A stretch of 64,000 nucleotides of DNA from Mercurialis annua (taxonomy: Eukaryota > Streptophyta > Magnoliopsida > Malpighiales > Euphorbiaceae). The DNA lies in the NCBI RefSeq assembly GCF_937616625.2, contig NC_065577.1:20101501-20165500 (forward strand), read 5' to 3'. Positions 1-14,160 of this stretch are shown piece after piece (position 1 is the first letter of the stretch; each line of letters opens with the position of its first letter). The notes beneath the pieces were generated by a model. It did no database searches. It saw only the letters and a program-made list of their open reading frames with translations, and had not been told where the DNA came from. The position numbers were made by a program, and so were the translations under genes.

Positions 1-3000
1 TAAACGTTTGGATTTATTTTGAAACGTTGAGATTTGTTACGTAGCATTTGTAATACGTTTGGCTTCAATCACTAAAAAGGTGAAACGTTTTGCTTTGTTT
101 CGTAACGTTTATAAACGTTTGTCTTAAATATCAAAAAAGGTTAAACGTTTGGATTTGATTCATAACGTTTTAAACGTTTGGATTTATTTTGAAACGTTGA
201 GATTTGTTACGTAGCATTTGTAATAAGTTTAGCTTCAATCACTAAAAAGGTGAAACGTTTGGATTTGTTTCGTAACGTTTGTAAACGTTTGGCTTAAATT
301 GCTAAAAAGGTGAAACATTTGGATTTGTTTCGTAATGTTTGTAAAAGTTTGGCTTAAATTGCTAAAATGGTGAAACACAAGGATTTGTTTCCAAACGTTT
401 GTAAACGTTTGGCTTAAATTGCTAAAATGGTGAAACGCAAGGATTTGTTTCGTAACGTTTGTAAACGTTTGGCTTAAATTGCAAAATAGGCGAAATGCTT
501 GAATTTATTTGGTAACCTTTGTAAACGTTTTCCAAAAAAAGGTGAAAATATTTGATTTGTTTCATAACCTTTGTAAACGTTTGGCTTAAATCGCTAAAAA
601 GGTGAAACGTTTGGATTTGTTTCATACGTTTGTAAACGTTTTGCTTGAATTGCTAAAAAGGTGAAACATTTGGATTAATTTCATAACGCTTGTAAACGTT
701 TGGGGTAAATTGCTAAAAAGGTAAAACACTTTGATTTGTTTCATAACGCTTGTAAACTTTTGGCTTAAATTTCTAAAAAGGTGAAGCGCTTGGTTTTGTT
801 TCGTAACGTTTGTAAACGTTTGGCTTAAATCGCTAAAAATGCGAAACGCTCTGATTTGTTTCGTAACGTTTTAAATGTTTGGTTTTGTATCGAAATGTTT
901 GTAAACGTTTGGTTCAAATTGCAAAAAAGGTTAAACGTTTTGATTTGTTTCGTAACCTTTGTATACGTTTGGCTTAAAATGCTAAAAAGGTGAAACGCTT
1001 TGATTTGTTTCGTAACATTTGTAATCCTTTGGCTTAAATTGCTAAAAAGGAGAAACGCTTGGATTTGTTTCGTAACATTTGTAAACGTTTGGCTTAAATT
1101 GCTAAAATGGTGACACGTTTTGATTTGTTTCGTAGCGTTTAGAAACGTTTGGCTTAAATCGTTAAAAATGGGAAACGTTTTGATTTGTTTCGTATTGTTT
1201 GTAAACGTTTGGCTAAAATCACTAAAAAGGTGAAAGGTTTGGATTTGTTTCGTAACGTTTGTAAATGTTTTGCTGAAATCGCTAAAAAGGTGAAACGATT
1301 GGATTTGTTTCATAACGTTTGGCTTAAATAGCTAAAAAGGTGAAACATTTGGATTTGTTTCGTAACGTTTTAAATGTTTGGCTTAAATCGCTAAAATGGG
1401 GAAACGTTTGAATTTGTTTCGTAACCTTTGTAAACGTTTGGCTAAAATCGTTAAAAATGTGAAACGTTTGGTTTTGTTTCGTAGCATTTGTAAACGTTTG
1501 GCGTAATTTGCTAAAAAGGAGAAACGCTTGGATTTGTTTCGTAACATTTGTAAACGTTTAGCTTAAATTGCTAAAAAGGTGAACGTTTTGATTTGTTTCG
1601 TAGCATTTCTAAACGTTTAGCTTAAATCGTTAAAAATGTGAAACGTTTGGATTTGTTTCGTACCGTTTGTTAACTTTTGGCTTAAATTGCTAAAAAGGTA
1701 ATTAATTGGATTTGTATCATTACGTTTGCAAACGTTTGGCTTAAATTGCTTAAAAGGTGAAACGCATGGTTTCTTTTCGTAACGTTTGTCAACGTTTGGC
1801 TTAAATCACTAAAAAGGTGAAACGTTTGGATTTGTTTCGTAACGTTTTTAAATGTTTAGCTTAAATCGCTAAAAAGGTGAAACGGTTGGATTTGTTTCAT
1901 AACGTTTGTAAACGTTTGGCGTAAATCGCTAAAGAGGTGAAACGCTTGAATTTGTTTCGTAACCTTTGTAAACGTTTTGCTGAAATCGCGAAAAATGTGA
2001 AACGTTTGGTTTTATTTAGTAACGTTTGTAAATGTTTAGCTTAAATCGACAAAAAGGGAATATGTTTGGATTCGTTTTGTAACGTTTGTAAACGTTTGGC
2101 TTAAATTTCTAAAAAGGTGAAACGCTTGAATTTGTTTTGTAACTGTTTGTAAACATTTTGCTTAAATTCCTAAAAAAGTGAATCGCATGGATTTGTTTCG
2201 TAACGTTTGTAAATGTTTGGCTTAAATCGCTAAAAAGGTGAAACACTTGGATTTGTTTCGTAAAGTTTGTAAACGTTTAGCCTAAATTGCTATAAAGGTG
2301 AAACACTTGGATTTGTATCGTAACGTTTGCAAACGTTTTGCTTTGTTTCGTAACGTTTATAAACGTTTGTCTTAAATCTCAAAAAAGGTTAAACGTTTGG
2401 ATTTGATTCATAACGTTTTAAACGTTTGGATTTATTTAGAAACGTTGAGATTTGTTACGTAGCATTTGTAATACGTTTGGCTTCAATCACTAAAAAGGTG
2501 AAACGTTTGGATTTGTTTCGTAACGTTTGTAAACGTTTGGCTTAAATTGCTAAAAAGGTGAAACAGTTGGATTTGTTTCGTAATGTTTGTAAAAGTTTGG
2601 CTTAAATTGCTAAAATGGTGAAACACAAGGATTTGTTTCCTAACGTTTGTAAACGTTTGGCATAAATTGCTAAAATGGTGAAACGCAAGGATTTGTTTCG
2701 TAACGTTTGTAAACGTTTGGCTTAAATTGCAAAATAGGCGAAATGCTTGAATTTATTTGGTTACCTTTGTAAACGTTTTCCAAAAAAAGGTGAAAATATT
2801 TGATTTGTTTCATAACCTTTGTAAAAGTTTGGCTTAAATCGCTAAAAAGGTGAAACGTTTGGATTTGTTTCATACGTTTGTAAACGTTTTGCTTGAATCG
2901 CTAAAAAGGTGAAACATTTGGATTAATTTCGTAACGCTTGTAAACGTTTGGGGTAAATTGCTAAAAAGGTGAAACACTTTGATTTGTTTCATAACTCTTG

Positions 3001-6000
3001 TAAACTTTTGGCTTAAATTGCTAATAAGGTGAAGCGCTTGGTTTTGTTTCATAACGTTTGTAAACGTTTGGCTTAAATCGCTAAAAATGCGAAACGCTCT
3101 GATTTGTTTCGTAACGTTTTAAATGTTTGGTTTTGTATCGAAATGTTTGTAAACGTTTGGTTCAAATCGCAAAAAAGGTTAAACGTTTTGATTTGTTTGG
3201 TAACCTTTGTATACGTTTGGCTTAAAATGCTAAAAAGGTGAAACGCTTTGATTTGTTTCGAAACATTTGTAATCCTTTGGCTTAAATTGCTAAAAAGGAG
3301 AAACGCTTGGATTTGTTTCGTAACGTTTGTAAACGTTTGGCTTAAATTGCTAAAATGGTGAAACGTTTTGATTTGTTTCGTAGCGTTAAGAAACGTTTGG
3401 CTTAAATCGTTAAAAATGGGAAACGTTTTGATTTGTTTCGTATTGTTTGTAAACGTTTGGCTAAAATCACTAAAAAGGTGAAAGGTTTGGATTTGTTTCG
3501 TAACGTTTGTAAATGTTTTGCTGAAATCGCTAAAAAGGTGAAACGATTGGATTTGTTTCATAACGTTTGTAACGTTTGGCTTAAATAGCTAAAAAGGTGA
3601 AACATTTGGATTTGTTTCGTAACGTTTTAAATGTTTGGCTTAAATCGTAAAAATGGGGAAACGTTTGAATTTGTTTCGTAACCTTTGTAAACGTTTGGCT
3701 AAAATCGCTAAAAATGTGAAACGTTTGGTTTTGTTTTGGAACGTTTGTAAACGTTCGGCTTAAATCGCTAAAAAGGTAAAACGTCTGGATTTGTTTCGTA
3801 GCATTTGTAAACGTTTGGCTTAAATTTCTAAACAGGTGAAACGTTTGAATTTGTTTCGTAACCTTTGTAAACGTTTTGCTGAAATAGCTAAAAATGTGAA
3901 ACGTTTGGTTTTATTTTGTAACGTTTGTAAACGTTCGGCTTAAATCGCTAAAAAGGTGACACGCTTGGATTTCTTTCGTAAAGTTTGTTAACTTTTGGCT
4001 TAAATTCATATAAAGGTGAAACTCATGGATTTTTTTCTCAACATTTGTAAACGTTTTGCTTTATTTCGTCAAGTTTGTAAACGATTGGCTTAAATCACAA
4101 AAAAGGTTAAACTCTTGGATTTGCTTCATAACGTTTAAAACGTTTGGATTTATTTTGAAACATTTGGATTTGTTTCGTAACATTTGTAATACGTTTGGCT
4201 TCAATCACTAAAAAGGTGAAACGTTGGATTTCTTTCGTAACGTTTGTAAACGTTTGGCTTAAATCGCTAAAAAGGTGAAACAATTGGATTTGTTTCGTAA
4301 CGTTTGTAAACGTTTGGCATAAATTGCTAAAATGGTGAAACAGTGGGATTTGTTTCATAACGTTTGTAAACGTTTGGCTTAAATTTCTAAAATGGTGAAA
4401 CGCAAGGATTTGTTTCGTAACATTTGTAAACGTTTGGCTTAAATTGCAAAATAGGCGAAACGCTTGAATTTGTTTGGTAACCTTTGTAAACGTTTGCCAA
4501 AAAAAGGTGAAAATATTTGATTTGTTTCATAACCTTTGTAAACGTTTGGCTTAAATCGCTAAAAAGGTGAAACGTTTGGATTTGTTTCATACGTTTGTAA
4601 ACATTTTGCTTGAATCGCTAAAAAGGTGAAACATTTGGATTTGTTTCGTAACGTTTGTAAACGTTTGGGGTAAATTGCTAAAAAGGTGAAACACTTTGAT
4701 TTGTTTCGTAACGTTTGTAAACTTTTGGCTAAAATTGCTAAAAAGGTGAAGCGCTTGGTTTTGTTTCGTAACGTTTGTAAACGTTTGGCTTAAATCGCTA
4801 AAAATGCGAAACGCTTGGATTTGTTTCGTAACGTTTTAAACATTTGGTTTTGTATCGAAATGTATGTAAACGTTAGGTTCAAATCGCAAAAAAGGTTAAA
4901 CGTTTTGATTTGTTTCGTAACCTTTGTATACGTTTGGCTTAAAATGCTAAAAAGGTGAAACGCTTTGATTTGTTTCGTAACATTTGTAATCCTTTGGCTT
5001 AAATTACTAAAAAGGAGAAACACTTGGATTTGTTTCGTAACGTTTGTAAACGTTTGGCGTAAATTGCTAAAATGGTGAAACGTTTTGATTTGTTTCGTAG
5101 CGTTTTAGAAACGTTTGGCTTAAATCGTTAAAAATGGGAAACGTTTTGATTTGTTTCGTATTGTTTGTAAACGTTTGGCTAAAATCGCTAAAAAGGTGAA
5201 ACATTTTGATTTGTTTCGTAACATTTGTAAATGTTTTGCTTAAATTGCTAAAAAGTGAAACGCTTGGTTTTGTTTCGTCACATTTGTAAACGTTTGGCTA
5301 AAATTGCAAAAATGGTAAAGCGCTTGGATTTGTTTCGTAACGTTTGTAAACATTTGGCATACATTGCTAAAAAGGGGAAACGTTTGGATCTGTTTCGTAG
5401 CGTTTGTAAATTTCTGGCTTAAATCACTAAAAAGGTGAAACGTTTGGATTTGTTTCGTATAGTTTGTAAACGTTCGGCTTAAATCGCTAAAAAGGTGAAA
5501 TGGTTGGATTTGTTTTGTAATTTCTGTAAACGTTTGGTTTAAATTGGTAAAAGGTGAAACGCTTGGATTTGTTTCGAAACGTTTGTATACATTTGGCGTG
5601 CTAAAAAGGTGAAACACATGGATTTGTTTCGTAACGTTTGTAAACATTTGGCGTGCTAAAAAGGTGAAACTCTTGGATTTGTTTCGTAACGTTTGTAAAC
5701 GTTTGGCTTAAATTGCAAAAAAGGTGAAACGCTTAGTTTTGTTTCGTAACGTTTGTAAACGTTTGGCTTAAATCGCTAAAAATGCGAAACGCTTGGATTT
5801 GTTTCGTAAAATTTTAAACGTTTGGTTTTGCTTTGTATCGTTTGTAAACTTTTACTTTAAATCGCGAAAAAGGTGAAATATTTGGACTTGTTTTGTAGCG
5901 TTTGTAAATGTTTGGCTTATATCGCTAAAAAGGTGAAACGTTTGGATTTGTTTCGTAACATTTGTAAATGTTTGGCTTAAATCCATTAAAAGGTGAAACA

Positions 6001-9000
6001 TTTAGATTTGTTTCGTAATGTTTGGCTTAAATCTCTAAAAATGTGAAACGTTTGGATTTGTTTCTTATCGTTTGTAAACGTTTGGCTTAAATCGCTAAAA
6101 AGGTGAAACATTTGGATTTGTTTCGTAACTTTTGCAAACGTTTGGCTTAAATTTCTAAAAGGTGAAATGCTTGTATTTGTTTCGTAACGTTTGTAAACGA
6201 TTGCCTTAAATTGCTAAAAACGTGAAATATTTGGACTTGTTTCATAATCTTTGTATACGTATGGCTTAAATCGCTAAAAAGGTGAAATGTTTGGATTTTT
6301 TTCGTAATGTTTGTAAACGTTTGGCTTAAATTACTATAATGGTGAAATGCTTGGATTTGTTTCGAAACGTTTGTAAACGTTTGCCATATATTGCTAAAAA
6401 GGTGAAACGTTTGGCTTTCTTTCGTAACGTTTTAAACGTTTGGCTTAAATTGCTAAAATGGGGAAACATTTGGATTTGTTTGGCAACGTTTGTAAATGTT
6501 TGGCTTAAATTGCTAAAAAGGTGAAACGCTTGGATTTGTTTCGTAACATTTGTAATCGTTTGGCTTAAATTGCAAAAATGGAGAAACGCTTGGATTTATT
6601 TCGAAACGTTTGTAAACGTTTGGCTTACATTTCTAAAAAGGTGAAACGTTTGGATTTGTTTCGTAGTGTTTGTAAACATTTGGTTTAAATCATTAAAAAG
6701 GTGAAATGGTTGGATTTGTTTCAAAATTTCTGTAAACGTTTGGCTTAAATTGCTAAAAGGTGAAACGCTTGGATTTGTTTCGTAACGTTTGTAAACATTT
6801 GGCGTGCTAAAATGGTGAAACGCTTGGATTTGTTTCGTTACGTTTCTAAATGTTTGGCTTAAATTGCTAAAAAGGCGAAACGCTTTGTTTCTGTTTCGTA
6901 ACGTTTGTAAACGTTTTGCTTAAACTGCTAAAAATGTGAAACATTTGGATTTGTTTCGTAAAATTTGTAAGCGTTTGCCTTTAATTGCAAAAAGGTGAAA
7001 CACTTGCTTTTGTTTCGTAACGTTTGGTTTAAATCGCTAAAAATGCGAAATGCTTGGATTTGTTTCGTAACGTTTTAAACCTTTGGTTTTGTTTTGTATC
7101 GTTTGTAAACGTTTGCTTTAAATCGCTAAAGAAGTGAAACGTTTGGACTTTTTTTGCAACGTTTGTAAATGTTTGGCTTAAATCCCTAAAAAGGTGAAAC
7201 ATTTAGATTTGTTTCTTAACATTTGTAAACGTTTGGCTTAAATCGCTAAAAAGTTGAAACATTTAAATTTGTTTTGTAACCTTTGTAAAGGTTTGGCTTA
7301 AACTGCTAAAAAGGAGAAACGCTTGGATTTGTTTCGTAACATTTGTAAACGTTTAGCTTAAATTGCTATAAAGTTGAAACGTTTTAATTTGTTTCGTAGC
7401 ATTTATAAACGTTTGGCTTAAATCGTTAAAAATGTGAAACGTTAATAGTTTGGCTAAAATCGCTAAAGAGGGGAAACGTTTGGATTTGTTTCATAACGTT
7501 TGTAAACATTTGGTTTAAAATGCTATAAAGGTGAAATGCTTGGATTTGTTTCGTAACGCTTGTAAACATTTGACTTAAATTGCTAAAAAGGTAATCGCTT
7601 GGATTTGTTTCGTTACGTTTGTAAATGTTTGACTTAAATTGCTAAAAAGGTGAAACACTTGGTTTCTTTTCGTAACGTTTGTAAATGTTTGGCTAAAATC
7701 ACTAATAAGGTCAAACGTTTGGATTTGTTTCGTAACGTTTGTAAATGTTTTGCTGAAATCGCTAAAAAGGTGAAACGATTGGATTTGTTTCATGACGTTT
7801 GTAACGTTTGGCTTAAATAGCTAAAAAGGTGAATCATTTGGATTTGTTTCGTAACGTTTTAAATGTTTGGCTTAAATCGCTAAAATGGAGAAATATTTGA
7901 ATTTGTTTCGTAACCTTTGTAAACGTTTGGCTAAAATCGCTAAAAATGTGAAACGTTTGGTTTTGTTTTGGAACGTTTGTAAACGTTCGGCTTAAATCGC
8001 TAAAAAAGGTAAAACATTTGGATTTGTTTCGTAGCGTTTGTAAACGTTTGGCTTAAATTTCTAAAAAGATGAAACGTTTGAATTTGTTTCGTAACCTTTG
8101 TTAACGTTTTGCTAAAATAGCTAAAAATATGAAACGTTTGGTTTTATTTTGTAACGTTTGTGAACGTTTGGCTTAAATTGCTATGAAGGTGAAACTCTTG
8201 GATTTGTTTCTCAACGTTTGTAAACGTTTTGCTTTGTTTCGTAACGTTTGTAAACGATTGGCTTAAATCGCAAAAAAGGTTGAACTCTTTGATTTGCTTC
8301 GTAACGTTTTAAACGTTTGGATTTATTTTGAAACGTTTGGATTTGTTTCGTAACATTTGTAATACGTTTGGCTTCAATCACTAAAAAGGTGAAACGTTGG
8401 ATTTGTTTCGTAACGTTTGTAAACGTTTGGCTTGAATCGCTAAAAAGGTGAAACACTTGGATTTGTTTCGCAACGTTTGTAAAAGTTTGGCATAAATTGC
8501 TAAAATGGTGAAACGATTGGATTTGTTTCGTAACGTTTGTAAACGTTCGGCTTAAATTGCTAAAATGGTGAAACGCAAGGATTTGTTTCGTAACGTTTGT
8601 AAACGTTTGGCTTAAATCGCTAAAAATGTGAAACGCTTGGTGGATTTGTTTCGTAACGTTTTAAACGTTTGGTTTTGTATCGAAACGTTTGTAAACGTTT
8701 GGTTTAAATCGCAAAAAAGGTTAAACGCTTTGATTTGTTTCGTAACCTTTGTATACGTTTGGCTTAAAATGCTAAAAAGGTGAAACGCTTTGATTTGTTT
8801 CGTAACATTTGTAATCCTTTGGCTTAAATTGCTAAAAAGGAGAAACGCTTGGATTTGTTTCGTAACGTTTGTAAACGTTTGGCTTAAATTGCTAAAATGG
8901 TGAAACGTTTTGATTTGTTTCGTAGCGTTTAGAATCGTTTGGCTTAAATCGTTAAAAATGGGAAACGTTTAGATTTGTTTCGTATTGTTTGTAAATGTTT

Positions 9001-12000
9001 GGCTAAAATCGCTAAAAATGCGAAACGTTTTGATTTGTTTCGTAACATTTGTAAACGTTTGGCTTATATTGCTAAAAAGGTGAAACACTTGGATTTGTTT
9101 CGTAACGTTTGTAAACGTTTGGCTAAAATTGCTAAAATGGTGAAGCGCTTGGATTTGTTTCGTAACTTTTGTAAACGTTTGGCTTACATTTCTAAAAAGG
9201 TGAAACGTTTGGATTTGTTTCGTAGCGTTTGTAAACTTCTAGCTTAAATCACTAAAAAGGTGAAACGTTTGGATTTGTTTCGTACAGTTTGTAAACGTTT
9301 GGCTTAAATCGCTAAAAAGGTGAAATGGTTGGATTTGTTTTATAATTTCTGTAAATGTTTGGCTTAAATTGCTAAAAGGTGAAACGTTTGGATTTGTTAC
9401 GTAATGTTTGTAAACATTTGGCGTGCTAAAAAGGTGAAACTCTTGGATTTGTTTCGTAACGTTTGTAAACATTTGGCTTAAATTGCAAAAAAGGTGAAAC
9501 GCTTAGTTTTTTTTGTAACGTTTGTAAACGTTTGGCTTAAATCGCTGAAAATGCAAAACGCTTGGATTTTTTTCGTAACATTTTAAACGTTTGGTTTTGC
9601 TTTGTACCGTTTGTAAACTTTTGCTTTAAATCGCTAAAAAGGTGAAATATTTGGACTTGTTTTGTAGCGTTTGTAAACGTTTGGCTTATATCGCTAAAAA
9701 GGTGAAACGTTTGGATTTGTTTCGTAACATTTGTAAATGTTTGGCTTAAATCCATAAAAAGGTGAAACGTTTAGATTTGTTTCGTAATGTTTGTAAACGT
9801 TTGGCTTAAATCTCTAAAAACGTGAAACATTTGGATTTGTTTCGTATCGTTTGTAAACGTTTGGCTTAAATCGCTAAAAAGGTGAAACATTTGGATTTGT
9901 TTCGTAACTTTTGTAAACGTTTGGCTTAAATTGCTAAAAAGGTGAAACGCTTTGATTTACTTCGTAGCATTTGTAAACATTTGGCCTAAATTGCTAAAAA
10001 GGAGAAACGCTTGGATTTGTTTCGTAACTTTTGCAAACGTTTAGCTTAAATTACTAAAAAGGTGAACGTTTTAATTTGTTTCGTAGCATTTCTAAACGTT
10101 TGGCTTAAATCGTTAAAAATGTGAAACGTTTGGATTTGTTTCGTACCGTTTGTTAACGTTTGGCTTAAATTGCTAAAAGGTAATTGATTGGATTTGTTTC
10201 GTTACGTTTGTAAACGTTTGGCTTAAATTGCTAAAAAGGTGAAATGCATGGTTTCTTTTCGTAACGTTTGTCATCGTTTGGCTTAAATCACTAAAAAGGT
10301 GAAACGTTTGGATTTGTTTCGTAACGTTTTTAAATGTTTGGCTTAAATCGCTAAAAAGGTGAGACGGTTGGATTTGTTTCATAACGTTTCTAAACGTTTG
10401 GCGTAAATCGCTAAAAAGGTGAAACGCTTGAATTTGTTTCGTAACCTTTGTAAACGTTTTGCTGAAATCGCTAAAAATGTGAAACGTTTGGTTTTATTTT
10501 GTAACGTTTGTAAACGTTTGGCATAAATCAATAAAAAGGGAAAATGTTTGGATTCGTTTCATAACGTTTGTAAACGTTTGGTTAAATTTCTAAAAAGGTG
10601 AAACGCTTGAATTTGTTTTGTGACTGTTTGTAAACGTTTTGCTTAAATTCCTAAAAAAGTGAATCCTTGGATTTGTTTCGTAACGTTTGTAAATGTTTGG
10701 CTTAAATCGCTAAAAAGGTGAAACGCTTGGATTTGTTTCGTAAAGTTTGTAAACGTTTAGCCTAAATTGCTATAAAGGTTAAACACTTGGATTTGTTTCG
10801 TAAGGTTTGTAAACGTTTTGCTTTGTTTCGTAACGTTTATAAACGTTTGTCTTAAACCTCAAAAAAGGTAAAACGTTTGGATTTGATTCATAACGTTTTA
10901 AACGTTTGGATTTATTTTAAAACGTTGAGATTTGTTTCGTAGCATTTGTAATACGTTTGGCTTCAATCACTAAAAAAGTGAAACGTTTGGATTTGTTTCG
11001 TAACGTTTGTAAACGTTTGGCTTAAATCGCTAAAAAGGTGAAACAGTTGGATTTGTTTCGTAATATTTGGCTTAAATTGCTAAAATGGTGAAACGCAAGG
11101 ATTTGTTTCGTAACGTATGTAAACGTTTGGCTTAAATTGCAAAATAGGTGAAACGCTTGGATTTGTTTCGTAACTTTTGTAAACATTTTGCTTAAATTGC
11201 AAAAAAAAAAGGTGAAATGTTTTGATTTGTTTCATAATTTTTGTAAACGTTTGTCTTAAATCGCTAAAAAGGTGAAACTTTTGGATTTGTTTTATACGTT
11301 TGTAAACGTTTTGCTTAAATCGCTAAAAAGGTGGAACATTTGGATTTGTTTCGTAACGTTTGTAAACGTTTGGCGTAAATTGCTAAAAAGGTGAAACACA
11401 TTAATTTGTTTCGTAACGTTTTTAAACTTTTGGTTTAAATTGCTAAAAAGGTTAAACGCTTGGTTTTGTTTCGTAACGTTTGTAAACGTTTGGCTTAAAT
11501 CGCTAAAAAAGCAAAACGCTTGGATTTGTTTCGTATTTAAACGTCTGGTTTTGTTTTCTAACGTTTGAAAACGTTTGGTTTAAATCGCAAAAAAGGTTAA
11601 ACGTTTTGATTTGTTTCGTAACCTTTGTAAACGTTTGGCTTAAATTGCTAAAAAGGTAAAACGCTTTGATTTGTTTCGTAACATTTGTAATCCTTTGGCT
11701 TAAATTGCTAAAAAGGAGAAACGCTTGAATTTATTTTGTAATGTTTGTAAACGTTTGGGTTAAATTGCTAAAATGGTGAAACGTTTTGATTTGTTTCGTA
11801 GCGTTTATAAACGTTTGGCTTAAATCGTTAAAAATGAGAAACGTTTGGATTTGTTTCTTATTGTTTGTAAATGTTTGGCTAAAATCGCTAAGAATGTGAA
11901 ACGTTTTGATTTGTTTCGTAATGTTTGTAAACGTTTGGCTTAAATTGCTAAAAAAGTGAAACGCTTGGATTTGTTCCATAACGTTTGTAAACGTTTGGCT

Positions 12001-14160
12001 TAAATTGCTAAAATGGTGAAACGCTTGGATTTGTTTCTTAACGTTTGTAAACGTTTGGCTTACATTGCTAAATAGGTGAAACGATTCGATTTGTTTCGTA
12101 GCATTAGTAAACATTTGGCTTAAATACTAAAAAGGTAAAATGTTTGGATTTGTTTCGTACCATTGGTAAACGTTTGGCTTAAATCTCTAAAAAGGTGAAA
12201 TGGTTGGATTTGTTTCGTAATTTCTATAAACATTTGGCTTAAATTGCTAAAAGGTGAAACGCTTGGATTTGTTTCGCAACGTTTGTAAACATTTGGCATG
12301 CTAAAAAGGTGAAACGCTTGGATTTGTTTCGTTACGTTTGTAAACGTTTGGCTTAAATTGCTAAAAAGACGAAACGCTTGGTTTCTGTTTCGTAACGTTT
12401 GTAAACGTTTGGTTTAAACTGCTAAAAATGTGAAATGTTTGGATTTGTTTCGTAACGTTTGCAAACGTTTGGCTTAAATTGCAAAAAAGGTGAAACGCTT
12501 GGTTTTGTTTCGTAACATTTGTAAACATTTGGCTTAAATCGCTAAAAATGCGAAACGCTTGGATTTGTTTCGTAACGTTTTAAACGTTTGGTTTTGCTTT
12601 GTATTATTTGTAAACGTTTGCTTTAAATCGCTAAAAATGTGAAATGTTTGGAATTGTTTTGTAACGTTTGTAAACGTTTGGTTTATATCGCTAAAAAGGT
12701 GAAATGTTTGGATTTGTTTCGTAACATTTGTAAATGTTTGGCTTAAATCCCTAAAAAGGTGAAACGTTTAGATTTGTTTCGTAACGTTTATAAAAGTTTT
12801 GCTTCAATCGCTAAAAAGGTGAATCGTTTGGATTTGTTTCGTATCCTTTGTAAATGTTTGGCTTAAATCGCTAAAAAGGTGAAACATTTGTATTTGTTTC
12901 GTAACCTTTGTAAAAGTTTGGTATAAATTGCTAAAAAGGTGAAATGCATTGATTTGTTTCGTAAAATTTGTAAACGTTTGGCTTAAATTGCTAAAAAGGA
13001 GAAACTTTTGGATTTGTTTCGTTACATTTGTTAACGTTTAGCTTAAATTGCTAAAAAGGTAAAACATTTTGATTTGTTTCGTAGCATTTATAAACGTTTG
13101 GCTTAAATTGTTAAAAAATGAAACGTTTGGATTTGTTTCGTACCGTTTGTAAACGTTTGGCTAAAATCGCTAAAGAGGGGAAACGTTTGTACCTGTTTCG
13201 TAACGTTTGTAAACATTTGGCATAAATTGCTTAAAAGGTAATCGCTTGGATTTGTTTCGTTACTTTTGTAAACGTTTGGCTTAAATTGCTAAAAAGGTAA
13301 AACTATTGGGTTCTTTTCCTAACGTTTGTAAATGTTTGGCTTAAATCACTAAAAAGGTGAAACGTTTGGATTTGTTTCGTAACTTTTGTAAATGTTTGGC
13401 TTAAATTGCTAAAAAGGTGAAACGGTTGGATTTGTTTCCTAACGTTTGTAAACATTTGGCTTAAATCGCTAAAAAGGTGAAACGTTTTGTTTTATTTCGT
13501 AACGTTTTAAACGTTTGGCTTAAATCGCTCAAATGGGGAAACATTTGAAATTTGTTTCGTAACCTTTGTAAGCGTTTGGCTAAAATCACTAAATATGTGA
13601 AACGTTTGGTTTTATTTTGTAACGTTTGTAAACGTTCGGCTTGAATCGCTAAAAAGGTAAAACAGTTGGATTTGTTTCGTAATGTTTGTAAACGTTTGGC
13701 TTAAATTTCTAAAAAGGTGAAACGCTTGGATTTGTTTAGTAACATTTGTAACCGTTTGACTTAAATTCATAAAAAGATGAATCGCTTAGATTTGTTTTGT
13801 AACGTTTGTAAACATTTGGCTTAAATCGCTAAAAAGGTGACACGTTTGGATTTGTTTCGTAAAGTTTGTAAACATTTGGCTTAAATTACTATAAAGGTGA
13901 AACACTTGGATTTGTTCATATTGTAAACGTTTTGCTTTATTTCGTAACGTTTGTAAACGTTTGGCTTAAATCGCAAAAAAGGGGAAACGTTTGGATTTGC
14001 TTCGTAACGTTTTAAACGTTTCGATTTATTTGGAAACGTTCGGATTTGTTTTGTAACATTTGTAATACGTTTGGCTTCAATCACTAAAAAGGTGATACGT
14101 TTGGATTTGTTTCATAACGTTGTAAACGTTTGGCTTAAATTGCTAAAAAGGTGAAATGCT
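1..14160 (-). repeat. 60-bp satellite array, left block (reverse orientation)
   Basis: About 236 head-to-tail copies, judged from length divided by 60, of an AT-rich 60-bp monomer. On this strand each unit reads roughly GCTTAAATCGCTAAAAAGG, then TGAAACGTTTGGATTTG, then TTTCGTAACGTTTGTAAACG. The reverse complement is the unit seen at 37634-60954. Each unit holds three AACGTT palindromes. Variants are mostly single substitutions, plus shortened units where the AACGTT parts are fused (for example near 170, 870 and 8650). The array continues past the left edge and stops abruptly at 14160 against a reversed LTR. No gene is visible. Long minus-strand reading frames here arise because 60 is a multiple of three. 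The family is not one I recognise by name. Confidence 0.97.
91..4590. repeat. Higher-order duplication in left satellite block (about 2,248 bp)
   Basis: The stretch starting at 91 recurs at 2339 with the same order of monomer variants. For example, 422-625 matches 2670-2873 and 825-1313 matches 3073-3561, both offset by 2,248 bp. A third, shorter copy follows: 4387-4590 matches 2670-2873 at an offset of 1,717 bp. Related variant strings reappear near 8640-8960 and from 10819. The near-identity of neighbouring 2.25-kb blocks, against clearly diverged single monomers, shows that amplification acted on multi-monomer blocks more recently than on single units. Confidence 0.85.

Noticed and set aside
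825..1313. 162-codon minus-strand frame (and dozens of similar frames in both satellite arrays) as protein genes
   Set aside because: The frames are the 60-bp satellite read in its stop-free phase. They begin and end at random monomer variants, with no promoter, no domain and no conserved ends.
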